From G963674685 sp964591275 (GTDB lineage: Bacteria; Lernaellota; Lernaellaia; JACKCT01), in assembly GCA_964591275.1 (NCBI GenBank), contig CAZQAE010000002.1, positions 1-64,000 on the forward strand: a stretch of DNA of 64,000 nt. Reading direction: 5' to 3'. This document shows positions 8,826 through 19,400 of the stretch, piece by piece. Every line of letters starts with the position of its first letter. Positions within the stretch are counted from its first letter, which is position 1. The translations under genes and the position numbers were made by a program. The notes beneath the pieces were generated by a model, which saw only the letters and a program-made list of their open reading frames with translations, was not told the origin of the DNA and made no database searches.

Positions 8826-9928
8826 GGTCGTCCGCCAAGAACGTTTTTCTCCCACAATTCGGAAATCGAGTATTCCTTCAACCACTCCTCAAGCGCCTGC
8901 TCATCAAGCCGATGGAACATCGATTCCCGTCCTTTGCGCTCAACAACAACGATGTCTTGCGGGGCGAAGCAATCAATAAGCGAGGTTGATTGCGTGGCTA
9001 AAATGACCTGCGTATGAACCGAGATGCTGCGAATCAATCCCCCTATAATGTTGATGGCATAGGGATGCAGCCCCAATTCCGGTTCGTCGAGAATCAAAAG
9101 GTCCGGCAAGTCTCTTTCCGGCTGAAGCAAAAGCGTGATGAGGGCTATAACGCGCAACATGCCGTCCGCCGCCTGAGAAGCATTGAATACGCGGTCGCAG
9201 TTTAACTCCCGCCAACTTAACAGAAGCCTGCCGTTGCCTGGCTCCAATTCAAAATCGGCGAAAAAGGGCAGGATCAAGCGGATTGTTTCCACAATCCGCT
9301 GATAAAACTTGCTTTCATCATTTTGCAAGCGGCGCAAAAAAGGCGCGATGTTCGCGGCGTCTTCTTTTAACCAACGGTTGTCTTCCACGTCCCATTTGCC
9401 TCGCATGCGCGCGGTCGCTGATGTGTTGTGAAACTGATAAACAATCATCTTGCGCAGCAGGGTGAGGATGGTTTTCGCCGTCACGTCGCCATCGCCAGCC
9501 CTCGCGATAAGTTTCGACTCGCGATGCCCGGCGTCCAATCCTTTCCAGGGAGCAAGCGTGGGGCCAGGGCGAGAAAAGCGGTAACGCTCATCGGCGTAAA
9601 TCAATGTATCACCCGCAGCGTAAACAAGCCGAAAGGCGTATTGATTTTCTCCAGCCTCAGTCGTCAGGATCATTTCCATTTCAATCTCGCGGGTTTTAGC
9701 CGACCCGTCATGCAATAAAGCGCCGGCTCCGCCCAGTTCGCCCACATGCAACTGGAGATTGCCGGGCGATGCCAGTGACCAGGAGAGTAAACGGAAAAAC
9801 GAGATGAAATTTGATTTGCCCGCACCGTTCGGGCCGATAAGAACGGTCAGGGCTCCCGGTTCAAAATCTTTTAGTTCATGTACGGTTTTGAATCCTTTGA
9901 GAATCATCCTCTGAAGTTTTTGTCTCAT
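8822..9928 (-). CDS. AAA family ATPase (OLD/RecF-like), paired with DUF4276
   Basis: The start is the ATG at 9928, because AGGGAG sits 7 bases upstream; a further in-frame ATG at 9961 is less likely. The 368-residue protein has Walker A GPNGAGKS (32-39), an ABC-like signature region (FNASQAADGMLRVIAL), Walker B LLILDEPELGLHP and a switch motif ILATQSTSLID. This is the ABC-type ATPase fold of AAA15/AAA21 proteins. The ATGA overlap with the DUF4276 gene makes a two-gene unit like other anti-phage ATPase-plus-nuclease systems. No integrase or tRNA flanks it. Confidence 0.85.
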   Translation of the reverse strand: MRQKLQRMILKGFKTVHELKDFEPGALTVLIGPNGAGKSNFISFFRLLSWSLASPGNLQLHVGELGGAGALLHDGSAKTREIEMEMILTTEAGENQYAFRLVYAAGDTLIYADERYRFSRPGPTLAPWKGLDAGHRESKLIARAGDGDVTAKTILTLLRKMIVYQFHNTSATARMRGKWDVEDNRWLKEDAANIAPFLRRLQNDESKFYQRIVETIRLILPFFADFELEPGNGRLLLSWRELNCDRVFNASQAADGMLRVIALITLLLQPERDLPDLLILDEPELGLHPYAINIIGGLIRSISVHTQVILATQSTSLIDCFAPQDIVVVERKGRESMFHRLDEQALEEWLKEYSISELWEKNVLGGRP

Positions 9929-9976
9929 TATTAACTCCCTTCCCGCAGGATGATGGATCACAATATCATTTTCTTC

Positions 9977-12900
9977 CTAGCACCCGCAGCACCCGTCATC
10001 GTCATCATCATCGTCGTCATCCGACGCATCGTCATCATCCGCCGTCGTGTCGTCATCATCCGAATCGTCATCCTCAACGGGCGCATCCGTAGGTTCAACG
10101 AATGGACTGATGTGTCCCAGATATCCGTTTTCGTCTTCGGCGCGCATGGCAAAGGCCGCGGCGTCCGGCGCTGTGACGATAAAGCGCAGTTCGTGCCCTC
10201 CGTATATCGGCGTAGGCCCATTCAACGGCGTTGCCGTTGCGAAGTCCTGCTCGCCGCTTTCCGTCGTATAACGCAGGTCGTAGTCGGCTGCGTAGCCGCA
10301 CATCCAGTCGTCGCCCGGCGCGGTGACGACGATCTCAAATTTATTGGGGTTATCAGTGAAATACACGCGCAGGTCGCCCGGCACGGCGGGCGGCAGCGTA
10401 TCGTATCCGTGAAGTCCGGTATTGCGCTCGTCGTGATGGAAGGACCACCATTCGGCGTTGATGCCCTGCGGCCGACAGGCCTGGCCTTTGGCTTCCCAGG
10501 CAAACAGCCAACCTTCGTGCGTGTGCGCGACGACTTCAAACTTGCCGTCGCCGTCGATGTCGCCCACCGCCGGCGATCCCAGATGCGCGTGCTGCGTGTA
10601 CTTTGGCCATCCTTGCGGCTCACCGCCCCAGAGGTTCCAGGCGTAGAGGGTATATCCCATGCTGCCCGAGATCAGTTCCTGCAGGCTGTCGCCGTCGAGA
10701 TCGGCCATGATGGGGTTGTGCAGGAATTGAATATCGTCCAGGCGTTTGCGGAAGCCCTCGCCGAACCACTCGCCCAGGGGCCAGCCCAGGACATTGAAAG
10801 CCAGGGGCCAGAAATAGCCGTCGGTTTTGTTGAGAACTCCGGCGGTCGGCGTGAAGTACCAGGGGTCGCCGCCTTCTTCCATGGCGCCCCAAAGCCCGGC
10901 GGACGAATCGGTCAGGTTAAAAGAGCTCCAAAGCATCTGCGTCGTCGTGCGTCCTTCTTTATAACGCACAACCACCGGCAGGAAGAAAAAAGTGCCCGTT
11001 CCGATGTAGGTCATGTCGTCGGTCACCAGGATCGCGGGCGAGGATGTGGTTCCCACGGTCAGCGGCGGAATGGGCATTGCATCGCCCAGGGGCGCCGGCG
11101 TGGCCACGGGCCAGCCCGGAAGGAAGGGTCCGCCGACGTGATTCGTTCCGTCGTGAAACACGGCGTAGAGCCGCGACATGGCAAAAAGCTCGCCCTCGCA
11201 GATTTCCGTTGTGCCGACAACGACCGCAGGGTATTCGGAAATGTCCGGGTCCTCGCTGTCGGGATCGAGAATCCCGACTGCGGGCGACGCGAGGACCTGC
11301 GCCGGTATGGAACTACTGCAGACAAGGCCCTCGGGCGTCTGCTCTTCGTTGGATTGCAAAAGGACCGGCCATCCAGGCATCCGATCCGCTTCGCCGTTCT
11401 GGTCTTCGTCCACGGGTTTCCAGGCGTAGAGATTCTGGTCGTAGCCCGCGACGATGATGTCCAGAACGCCGTCGCCGTCCAGGTCGGCCAGCGTCGGCGC
11501 GCTCATGAAGCCGTTTCCGTGGCCAAATTCATAGGAGGTGGCGTCCGGTCCGCTGGGCCGTGGATCGGATAAAACGGGGAAGCCCGGCAGGAAGGCGCCG
11601 CCGTCGTGGTCGTTGCCGTCGGGCCAGACCGCGTACACGCGCCCGCCGACCGTAGCGGTGACGATGACCGGCACGCCGTCGCCCATCAGGTCCGCGACCA
11701 TCGGCGATCCGATGTGCCCATCTTCGTATAGAGCGGGGGAGGCGATGTTCACGGGAAATCCGGAGGCCATGGCGAACTCGCCGGTTTGCGCGTCGCGTTT
11801 ATAAACTTCGATGGTGCCGCTGGATGTGGCCAACACGATCTCCAGCGCGCCGTCGGGGTCGCCGTCCAGGTCGTAGAGCACGGGGCTGCCTTCGCCGGAT
11901 CGGCCCAGGTACATCGGAAATCCCGGCATCAGGCCGGTGTTCGGATCGTCGTCGATGTTGACGGCTATTGCTTTGCGCGCCTCGCCCAAAACCTCCTGGC
12001 CGTCGCTGGCCGTGTACGTGGCTTGCACGCGAATCGAAAGCATTTTTTCCCAAGGCGTCTGAGCCGGTATTTTCAAGGCTTCGAGATCGACATTGGACGC
12101 GATGTCGGCATAGGCGATCAGACCGTCGACCCCCGTCGATGTGCCGGAGCCTACGGTGATATACTCCTCATCGTCCGGCTCTCCGCCCATCGCGATCTGC
12201 ACCACGTAATCAAACTCGCGTCCCCTTGCGCTGATCTGCCCTTCGATGTCGAGGTTCGGCTGCTGCAACGGATCGACGGTCGTCCACCAGAGCGGGGAAG
12301 TGATTCGAACATCGGGTGGAATTTTTTCGATGATCGAAAGCGAAGGAACGCCGAGGCTCATCAGTGCTCTTTCCGCGTTCACGCGCCCGTAACCCCAGTG
12401 CAAATCCCATCCTTCCTTGCAGCCGCCGGGCGTCATCGTCAGGCAATGGTCTTTAATGTCGTCAACGGTCATGTTCATGATCTGTCGCACTTCCCCGGCG
12501 GAAAGGTCGATCCCCATTTCCAACGCGTAGGAGAATATGAGCCCCGCCAACCCGCCACCCAGGCCGACGGATTCGCTGGTGCAAGCGCCGGTCGATACCG
12601 TGTGGTCGATGCGCGCGCCGTAGTTGGTGCAATAACTTTCCGTGAAACCGATGGCGTCCAGCGTAAAGAGGTCGCCGATCGGAACCATCGGCAAGGGCAT
12701 AACGCCTTTAACGTCGATCACATCTTCGCCGGCTGCGGGGTAGAGATGTTGAAAGCCCATGGTGTCGCCGGATGCGGCGACGGTGATGACTCCTTGTTCG
12801 TAGGCGTCAATGAAGCTCTGCATGGCGTTGTCGGAATAGTCCAGGCCGCCCAGCGCCACCATCATGACCTTAGCGCCCATATCTACGGCGTAGTCGGCGG

Positions 12901-13960
12901 CGACGGCCAGCGCATCCAGGTCGGCGATGAGGCCATCGGTCACGCGCACGCTCATTATCGAGCAGTTCGGGCAGGCGCCGGGTTTGCTGCCGCTGGAGTT
13001 GTCGGCCTGCGCGACGGCGGCTTTGCTGATCTGGCTGGAGTGGATGCCCTCTTCAAACTCCCTGACGCCGTAGGGCGTGTTGACGTTGCGGAAAAAATCC
13101 CATCCGCTGATGTCGTCCACGAAGCCGTTGGCGTCGTCGTCAACGCCGTCGGCGAAAGCGTCGATGAGATCCTGCGGGTCAACATAGGTGCGCCCGTCGT
13201 GCGTGACGCGGGGATCGTTCAGATAGTCCGAGCAGGAGATGCGCCCGTCGCCGTTGCAGTCAGAGGCGCACGGTGTTTCTCCATCCTGCGGCGTGGGCAG
13301 CTCGCCGGTGTTGATGAAAAATCGGTCGGCCAGTTCCGGCTCGTGAAAGTCGGCCAGTCCGTTGTCCAGATCGGCGATGATGATCTCCGGTCTGCCGGTG
13401 TGGATTTTCCAGGCGCCGGTGCAGTTGATGCCGGGAATGGTATGCGGGGCGGCGGGATCAGTGCTCTCGGGATCAAGGGGGTTGAATCCCAAAAGGACGT
13501 TGGAGTTGACAAAAACCCCGGTGAAATTCTCCGGGTCCCACACGGGGCGCTCCAGGTCATAGGGCACGTTGGGTACGAACCAGTCGATGCCGTCGGGAAA
13601 GTCGCCGTCGAAAGCGTCGACGCCGCTGATATCCAGAAGCTCCGGCGCAATGACTACGCGATAAACGCTTCCAAAAGCGAGGTTCGCGATTGGATCAATG
13701 ATGAGCGTATCATCGGCGATTTCCGTTTCCGAAAGGGTCAGCGTCGCGGCAACAAGCCCGCCTTCACCGTTTTCCAGATAAACATTGTCTCCAATGGCGG
13801 TGGCTGGATTGAGGGCGGCGTCGAAAAGCAAAACGATGTCTTCGCCCGGCTTTGTTTCAAAATCGGACAGGTGCGGCGTCATGCCGGTCAGGCTAAAGGC
13901 CGTGGCGACGCTCGGGATAAGAAAAATGATGCAGGCAAAAAACGGTATTATCTTTTTCAT
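9977..13960 (-). CDS. Giant secreted subtilase-like protein with FG-GAP repeats and C-terminal Asp-run/Cys tail
   Basis: The 1327-residue protein has a signal peptide (ends SVATA), an Ig-like Big_5 domain (~24-125), a degenerate S8 subtilase domain (~185-540), a beta-sandwich region, and FG-GAP/VCBS propeller repeats (~660-1180; DLDGDPDGALEIV, DLDGDGVLDIIVAG, DIDGDGKFEVVAH). The presumed triad is D199 (ADLDNG), H307 (GIHSSQISK, replacing HGTHVAG) and S462 (CTSESVGLGGG, replacing GTSMA). The oxyanion Asn appears to be Asp (AASGD), so activity is doubtful. A cysteine-rich insert (CASDCNGDGRISC) may bind Ca2+. The C-terminus is an Asp run followed by GCCGC, shared with other genes here and perhaps an anchoring signal. 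Confidence 0.85.
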   Translation of the reverse strand: MKKIIPFFACIIFLIPSVATAFSLTGMTPHLSDFETKPGEDIVLLFDAALNPATAIGDNVYLENGEGGLVAATLTLSETEIADDTLIIDPIANLAFGSVYRVVIAPELLDISGVDAFDGDFPDGIDWFVPNVPYDLERPVWDPENFTGVFVNSNVLLGFNPLDPESTDPAAPHTIPGINCTGAWKIHTGRPEIIIADLDNGLADFHEPELADRFFINTGELPTPQDGETPCASDCNGDGRISCSDYLNDPRVTHDGRTYVDPQDLIDAFADGVDDDANGFVDDISGWDFFRNVNTPYGVREFEEGIHSSQISKAAVAQADNSSGSKPGACPNCSIMSVRVTDGLIADLDALAVAADYAVDMGAKVMMVALGGLDYSDNAMQSFIDAYEQGVITVAASGDTMGFQHLYPAAGEDVIDVKGVMPLPMVPIGDLFTLDAIGFTESYCTNYGARIDHTVSTGACTSESVGLGGGLAGLIFSYALEMGIDLSAGEVRQIMNMTVDDIKDHCLTMTPGGCKEGWDLHWGYGRVNAERALMSLGVPSLSIIEKIPPDVRITSPLWWTTVDPLQQPNLDIEGQISARGREFDYVVQIAMGGEPDDEEYITVGSGTSTGVDGLIAYADIASNVDLEALKIPAQTPWEKMLSIRVQATYTASDGQEVLGEARKAIAVNIDDDPNTGLMPGFPMYLGRSGEGSPVLYDLDGDPDGALEIVLATSSGTIEVYKRDAQTGEFAMASGFPVNIASPALYEDGHIGSPMVADLMGDGVPVIVTATVGGRVYAVWPDGNDHDGGAFLPGFPVLSDPRPSGPDATSYEFGHGNGFMSAPTLADLDGDGVLDIIVAGYDQNLYAWKPVDEDQNGEADRMPGWPVLLQSNEEQTPEGLVCSSSIPAQVLASPAVGILDPDSEDPDISEYPAVVVGTTEICEGELFAMSRLYAVFHDGTNHVGGPFLPGWPVATPAPLGDAMPIPPLTVGTTSSPAILVTDDMTYIGTGTFFFLPVVVRYKEGRTTTQMLWSSFNLTDSSAGLWGAMEEGGDPWYFTPTAGVLNKTDGYFWPLAFNVLGWPLGEWFGEGFRKRLDDIQFLHNPIMADLDGDSLQELISGSMGYTLYAWNLWGGEPQGWPKYTQHAHLGSPAVGDIDGDGKFEVVAHTHEGWLFAWEAKGQACRPQGINAEWWSFHHDERNTGLHGYDTLPPAVPGDLRVYFTDNPNKFEIVVTAPGDDWMCGYAADYDLRYTTESGEQDFATATPLNGPTPIYGGHELRFIVTAPDAAAFAMRAEDENGYLGHISPFVEPTDAPVEDDDSDDDDTTADDDDASDDDDDDDDDGCCGC

Positions 13961-14113
13961 CTTTTCAAACTCTCCGTAACGAATTTCAAAACCGCAACAT
14001 CATAACGAATATTTGCCGACCGGCAAACACGCGCGGAGTGAAAATTGTCTATTTTTATACCAGGGAGGCGGGGAAGCAGACATTTTGTGTGTGCGGATGC
14101 TGTCCGGTTTCGA

Positions 14114-15136
14114 CTATTCGCAATCCATCGCATGGGCGAATGTTTTAATGATGCGGCGACGTACGGCGGCAGGCGTGGGTTTGCCGAGGTGGTTGTCCAT
14201 TGCCAGCAGCATTGCGCCGACGCACGGTTCGCTCTTTAAGCGCACGAGTTTGACCTTTGGATATATTTTGCGAACTTTCTGTTCAACGGCATTAACAAGC
14301 GCAGGGCTCACGCCCTTTTGATAAATGCTTCCGCCGAGCACGATGGGTACGGCGCGGGTTTTATCCTTAAACAATCGCCGCATGCACGACAGGATGTCGT
14401 CGGCGCATTCCCTTCCGGTTTGATGAAGGATCCGGACCGCAACTTTGTCCCCTTTTTTCGCAGCGTCAAAAACCATAGGCGTGTATTCATTGAGGTGGAT
14501 ATCCGGGTTGAAGCTGTCGAAATATGTGAACTCGATGATGTCGGCCAGGTCGTCGAGTCCCAGCGCCACGCATAGCATATCTTCAATCATCGTTTTCGGG
14601 CCGCGTCCGTCCATGCCCTTCCAGGCCGCGATGATGGCCTTGCTCGACAAATCGTAGGAACCCCCGCTATCTCCGCTATATGGACCGTAACCGCCGACTT
14701 TGACATGGTCGCCCTTTTCGTTGAAGCCCATCGTGTTGGAGCCGGTCCCGGCAACGGAAGCGACGCCGACGCCGTTCGTTGTTCCCGCGCGCAAAATCAG
14801 TGTTGTGTCGTTGCTAAGCATGAAGTGGGGGGAGGGATTGATGTCCATTAGAAAACCGGCGACGATGTCGAAATCCTTTTCCCGGTCCGCGCCGGAGAGG
14901 CCGTATGCGGTTGAAGCGATTTGATGACAATCCACATTCGCCGCCGCCAGAGCTTTTTTTATTGCTCTTGCGATCTCGCCCTGCGCCGCCGCTGTACCGA
15001 TACTCTGAAAATTCCCAGGACCGGCAACTGCCGTGGCCAGGACATTGCCCTTGAAATCGGCAATGCCCGCACGGGTTTTCGTTCCTCCCCCATCAACGCC
15101 CAGGATAAAATCTCTTGTGGTGTTATTTTTTCTCAT
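14114..15136 (-). CDS. BadF/BadG/BcrA/BcrD-family ATPase, probable N-acetylglucosamine kinase
   Basis: A 340-residue protein starting MRKNNTTRDFILGVDGGG; the phosphate-1 loop GVDGGGTKTRAG, SVAGTGSNTMGF and VVLGGSIYQKG are the ATP-binding blocks of the ASKHA fold in GlcNAc/glucosamine kinases. It would phosphorylate an amino sugar in the cytoplasm. It lies 54 bases downstream of a Gfo/Idh/MocA oxidoreductase on the same strand, consistent with a sugar-use operon. Exact substrate is uncertain; the hydratase-activator members of the superfamily carry iron-sulfur cysteines not seen here. Confidence 0.8.
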   Translation of the reverse strand: MRKNNTTRDFILGVDGGGTKTRAGIADFKGNVLATAVAGPGNFQSIGTAAAQGEIARAIKKALAAANVDCHQIASTAYGLSGADREKDFDIVAGFLMDINPSPHFMLSNDTTLILRAGTTNGVGVASVAGTGSNTMGFNEKGDHVKVGGYGPYSGDSGGSYDLSSKAIIAAWKGMDGRGPKTMIEDMLCVALGLDDLADIIEFTYFDSFNPDIHLNEYTPMVFDAAKKGDKVAVRILHQTGRECADDILSCMRRLFKDKTRAVPIVLGGSIYQKGVSPALVNAVEQKVRKIYPKVKLVRLKSEPCVGAMLLAMDNHLGKPTPAAVRRRIIKTFAHAMDCE

Positions 15137-15162
15137 TTGCCTTGCCGATAATTTTTTCGTAT

Positions 15163-15197
15163 TCGCACTTCAGCCTTTCGCCTTCACCCTTCATCCT
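15163..15197 (-). repeat. GGATGAAGG-type repeat supplying the stop of the Gfo/Idh gene
   Basis: On the minus strand the Gfo/Idh gene ends AAA GGA TGA and continues AGGGTGAAGGCGAAAGGCTGAAG, a degenerate GGATGAAGG repeat. The same unit supplies the stop codons at 62360 and 63424 and occurs inside the gene at 47467. Confidence 0.6.
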
Positions 15198-16291
15198 TTT
15201 TTCTTAGCATTGAGCCAGATATCCACGGGCGTTCGGTATCCGCCGGGATCGACGAAGGGAAACTCGATTTTCCTCCCTTGAGCCGCGGACATGTACCCTG
15301 CGATCATGATCTCCAAGACGGCACGTCCATCGACCGCGGATTCCACGGGCGTTTCCCCGCTGCGGATGCAGTTGACGAAATCCTGCATCTCCTGGGGATA
15401 GCCGTTTTGCCAGGCCCATTCCCATTCCGGCGAAGACCAGCCTTTTTCGACATGGTCGTCGTCCCAGGAATCGCCGTGGCCGTCGTTGGAATAGACTTTT
15501 AAACCCAATCCCTCGTGGTAGAGATTGCTGCGAATAACGCCCTTCGTGCCGTGCAGTTCCGCCAGGGATTCCATGCCGCCCTGCAGTGTCCAGGAGGATT
15601 CCACGAGCGCTTTTTTTCCTCCCTCAAACTCGATAATCATGATGATGTGATCGTCCAATTCGGTGACTTCCTTGTGTACATAGAGGTCAATGTCGCAGTA
15701 AACGCTTTTGACCGGCGGCTTGCCCAGCGCCCATCGACAAAACTCGATGGCGTGGCAGCCCATGTCCATAAGAATGCCTCCACCAGCGGTTTCGGATTTG
15801 AGAAACCAGGGGGAATAAGGCCCGGCGTGCTTTTCCGACTGCTTGGCCAGAAAAACTTCACCGAGGGCGCCGGTGTCGGCGATTCTCTTGGCCTCGACGA
15901 ACTTGGGCAGGTAGCAAAGCTCCTCGGCGTAGCCAATGATGACGCCGACCTTCTTCGCGGCTTCAATCATGGCGTCGGCTTCTTCCAGGGTCAGCGCCAG
16001 GGGCTTTTCGCAGATGACGTGCTTGCCCGCGGCAATGGCCTTGAGCGCAAATTCAGCGTGAAGAAAATTGGGGAGGCCGATGGAGACCACGTCGATATCT
16101 TTACGTGCGAGCATCTCCTCGTAGCTGTCGTAACGATCAGGGATGCCAAACTCCGCGCAATGAGCCTTGCCCCGCGCCGAATCGTTGCAATGCTGCGCGA
16201 CGACTTCCACGTTTTGAAGCATCTGGAAGCATTTTGCGTGAACTTTTCCGATAAATCCTGATCCCACCTGCCCAACACGCACGATTTTCAT
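15191..16291 (-). CDS. Gfo/Idh/MocA family NAD(P)-dependent oxidoreductase
   Basis: A 366-residue protein with an N-terminal Rossmann nucleotide-binding domain (VGQVGSGFIGKVHAKCF, the GxGxxG type loop), the family block CEKPLALTLEEADAM (~94-108), and a C-terminal alpha/beta domain with the GGGILMDMGCHAIEFCRWALG helix containing the usual catalytic-site D..H pattern. These enzymes oxidise or reduce sugars and inositols. It is transcribed with the sugar kinase downstream. The last codons KKG-stop lie in a GGATGAAGG repeat. Confidence 0.9.
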   Translation of the reverse strand: MKIVRVGQVGSGFIGKVHAKCFQMLQNVEVVAQHCNDSARGKAHCAEFGIPDRYDSYEEMLARKDIDVVSIGLPNFLHAEFALKAIAAGKHVICEKPLALTLEEADAMIEAAKKVGVIIGYAEELCYLPKFVEAKRIADTGALGEVFLAKQSEKHAGPYSPWFLKSETAGGGILMDMGCHAIEFCRWALGKPPVKSVYCDIDLYVHKEVTELDDHIIMIIEFEGGKKALVESSWTLQGGMESLAELHGTKGVIRSNLYHEGLGLKVYSNDGHGDSWDDDHVEKGWSSPEWEWAWQNGYPQEMQDFVNCIRSGETPVESAVDGRAVLEIMIAGYMSAAQGRKIEFPFVDPGGYRTPVDIWLNAKKKG

Positions 16292-16409
16292 GGCTTAAGC
16301 CTCCATGTATAATTTTTGTCACGGTGTAAATACGTTCTGCTAAGGATACACTCACGAATAACTGAACGCAACATAAGAGATTGCTTTAATATCGAATAAG
16401 ACGCAGCCG

Positions 16410-19400
16410 TCATGTTCGAAGGTTGGCCTGAACCTTGAATTTTTCAAATTCTTTCGGCAGGTTCTGTATTTTTTGCGTGATGGAGAGCATGTCGTCCGCC
16501 CTGGCTGCCGTTTCAATTTCCTGGGCGAGTTTTTGCAGCGAATCGGCGCACAAATTCCCGGCCGCGCCTTTGATGGTGTGCGCGACAAGGCAAGTCTGCT
16601 CAGTGTCGCCACTGTCCAGAGCCTGATTTATTGCCTCGATTTGTAGAGGAATGTCTTCAAGAAAAACCTGAATGAGCATATCCGTTGTCTTGACATCGCC
16701 CGAAAGTTTTTCCAGCAGAGCCCCTTTGTTGAAAACAGTCATTTCGGGAACCACAGGGGCCTTGCCCGATTTCGTCGCGACGCTGTCGGACTGCGGCGGC
16801 AAACCGTTTTCGATGAGCTGCTCGTTTTCGCCGGCTGCCAAGGACGACATATCCTGAAGCGCCCGCTCCAAAGCCTCCAACAGTTCCTTCGGTCTGATCG
16901 GCTTTTCCACGAAGTCGTCCATCCCGGCCTCGATGCATTTTTCCCGATCCCCTTTCAGTACGCCGGCTGTCAGGGCGATGATGGGCACGTCGTGCCTGAT
17001 CACCGCGGAAGACGCATCGCGGATTCTTGCCGTCGCCTCGTATCCATCCATCTCTGGCATTTGACAATCCATCAGCACAACCTCGTAAGGGGTTTCTTCC
17101 AGGGCCCTAAGTGCCTCGACGCCGTTGTTGGCGACGTCGGCGTGATAACCCAGCTTCTTCAAGATGGCTGTCGCGACTTTCTGGTTGACGATATTGTCTT
17201 CGGCAAGAAGAATGCGTGTTTTGTGTTTTTTGTGTTCGATCACCGTGTGTCGTGTGATCAGGGTCTTGCGTTCGTCTTCACCATGGCCGGCACCTTTGTT
17301 TATCACCGTGATGAGCGCATCGTAAAGTTGAGAATGTTTGATGGGCTTGGTCAGGTAGGCACCGAATCCGACTTCCTTCACTCTGGCGGCGTCGCCCCGA
17401 TTCCCCATCGATGTGAGCATCACCATAATCGGCAAGTTGCTAAGTTTCGGGTCCTTTTTTATTTTCCTGCCGAGGTCTTCACCGCTCATCCCCGGCATCA
17501 GCATGTCTATAATTCCGATGTGGAAGGGATCGTTTTCCACTTGGCCCAGTTTCAATTTGAGCCAGGCCGCCTCGCCGTTGGCCGCCTCGTCATAGCGACA
17601 TTCCCAGGTTTTGAGAGTTTTTGCCAACACGCGGCGGACGCTTTCGTTGTCATCAACAATGAGCACGCGTTTGCCCTGTAAGTTTTCGAGCATCTCAACA
17701 GGCTGCCCCGGCGCTTTCTTTTGTTTTCCAAATATCGCGGTGAACCAGAACTCCGAGCCTTTGTCCATTTTGCTCAAAACCCCGATCTCGCCGCCCATCA
17801 GTTCCGCCATCTTCCTGGATATCGAAAGGCCCAGACCCGTGCCCCCGAACTTTCGAGTCGTGGAGCCGTCCGCCTGCGTGAAGGGCTCAAAGAGCATCTC
17901 CTGCCGGTCTTTGGGAATGCCGATGCCGGTGTCGTTGACCCGAAAGCGAAGCGTCGCCTTGTCCTCATCCTCATGGAGCAATGAAACTCCGACCGACACT
18001 TCGCCTTCGCTGGTGAATTTGAGGGCGTTGCCGGCAAGATTGATCAAAATCTGGCGCAGACGCCCCGGATCGCCGCAAAGAAGCGACGGCGCTTCCGGAT
18101 CGACATCCAAAATAAATTCGAGTCCTTTTTCGCAAGCCCTAATCGCCAACAGTTCGCCGACATCCTCCATAGCGGTTCGCAGATCAAAGTCGATAGTCTC
18201 CAGTTCAAGTTTGCCGGCTTCTATCTTTGAAAAATCGAGAATGTCGTTGATGATGGAAAGTAATGCGTCGCCGCTACGCCGAATCGTGTTCGCAAAATCA
18301 CGCTGCTCTTCCGTGAGGGCCGTATCCAGAATCAAGCCGGTCATGCCGATCACACCGTTCATCGGAGTTCGGATTTCGTGGCTCATGTTGGCCAGAAAAT
18401 CCGACTTGGCGGCATTGGCCAATTCCGCCACTGCGGCCAAGTGGTTCGCGCGGGCCGTTTGTTCTTGCAACCGGGTGTTAGCTTGCTCCTCCTCCTCCAT
18501 GGACAATTCCAGTTTTCGCTGAACCTCCTTCAATTCGGAAATGTCAACAAAGGCTTCCAGGAGAACCTCTTCTCCGTTTATTTCGACTGGAAGAACGCTT
18601 TTCAATACGGGAATCAGCTCACCGTTTGGACCCAAAACAGTCTTTTCGGATCTGTCGACCTCCTGATTGAGATCCAAAATTGGACACTTATTTTGCAATG
18701 CAGGGCAAATATACTGGTGACATTCCTTGCCAATCAGCTCCTCTTCGGTTTTGCCAAACATCTTTTGGGCGGCAATGTTCGCCCTTCTAATTCGTTTGTC
18801 GCGACCGATGATCGTGACGCCGAAGGGCATTCCCTCAAGAATGCTTTGCGTTGTCTTTAAGGCGTTGGTTAACTCACGCTCCGCTGATTTCCTCTCGGAA
18901 ATGTCTCGGGCGATCCCGATGGCGCACCACTGGCCGCCCAAATACAAAGCGGATAGTGAAAGCTCCACTTCGATTTCTTCGCCGTCTTTTCGCAAGGCGG
19001 ACAGTTCAAGGGTCTTTCCGATCGCACCGCCTTTTCCGCTTTTTTGGAAGACGGAGAAGGCGCGGAGGTGATCGGCGCGAAAAGAAGCTGGCGGCAGGAA
19101 TTTGTGCAGATTGTGTCCGATAATTTCTTCATTTGTAAATCCGAATATTTTCTCCGCCGCCGGATTCCATAAGGAAGTATTTCCTTTCCCGTCAATCATG
19201 ACGATGGCGTCCTGCGCCGCATCCGTCACCACCCTGAATCTTTGCTCGCTTTCTTTGAGCTTTTCCTCTTTTTCCCTCCGTTCGGATATGTCTCTGACAA
19301 CGGCCTGAACCACTTTTTCTCCGTCCAACTCCATGGCATTGAGAAGAACATCCGCCGGAAATTCCTCTCCGCTTGTCCTTGAATGCATCCATTCAAGGCG

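Noticed and set aside
9950..11572. 540-codon plus-strand ORF
   Set aside because: It is antisense to the FG-GAP repeats of the subtilase-like gene, has low-complexity Arg/Val/Ile composition from Asp-rich codons, and matches no family.
11786..14005. 739-codon plus-strand ORF
   Set aside because: Also antisense to the same gene; its open frame is a by-product of G+C-rich codon use. The minus-strand frame has a signal peptide and recognisable domains.
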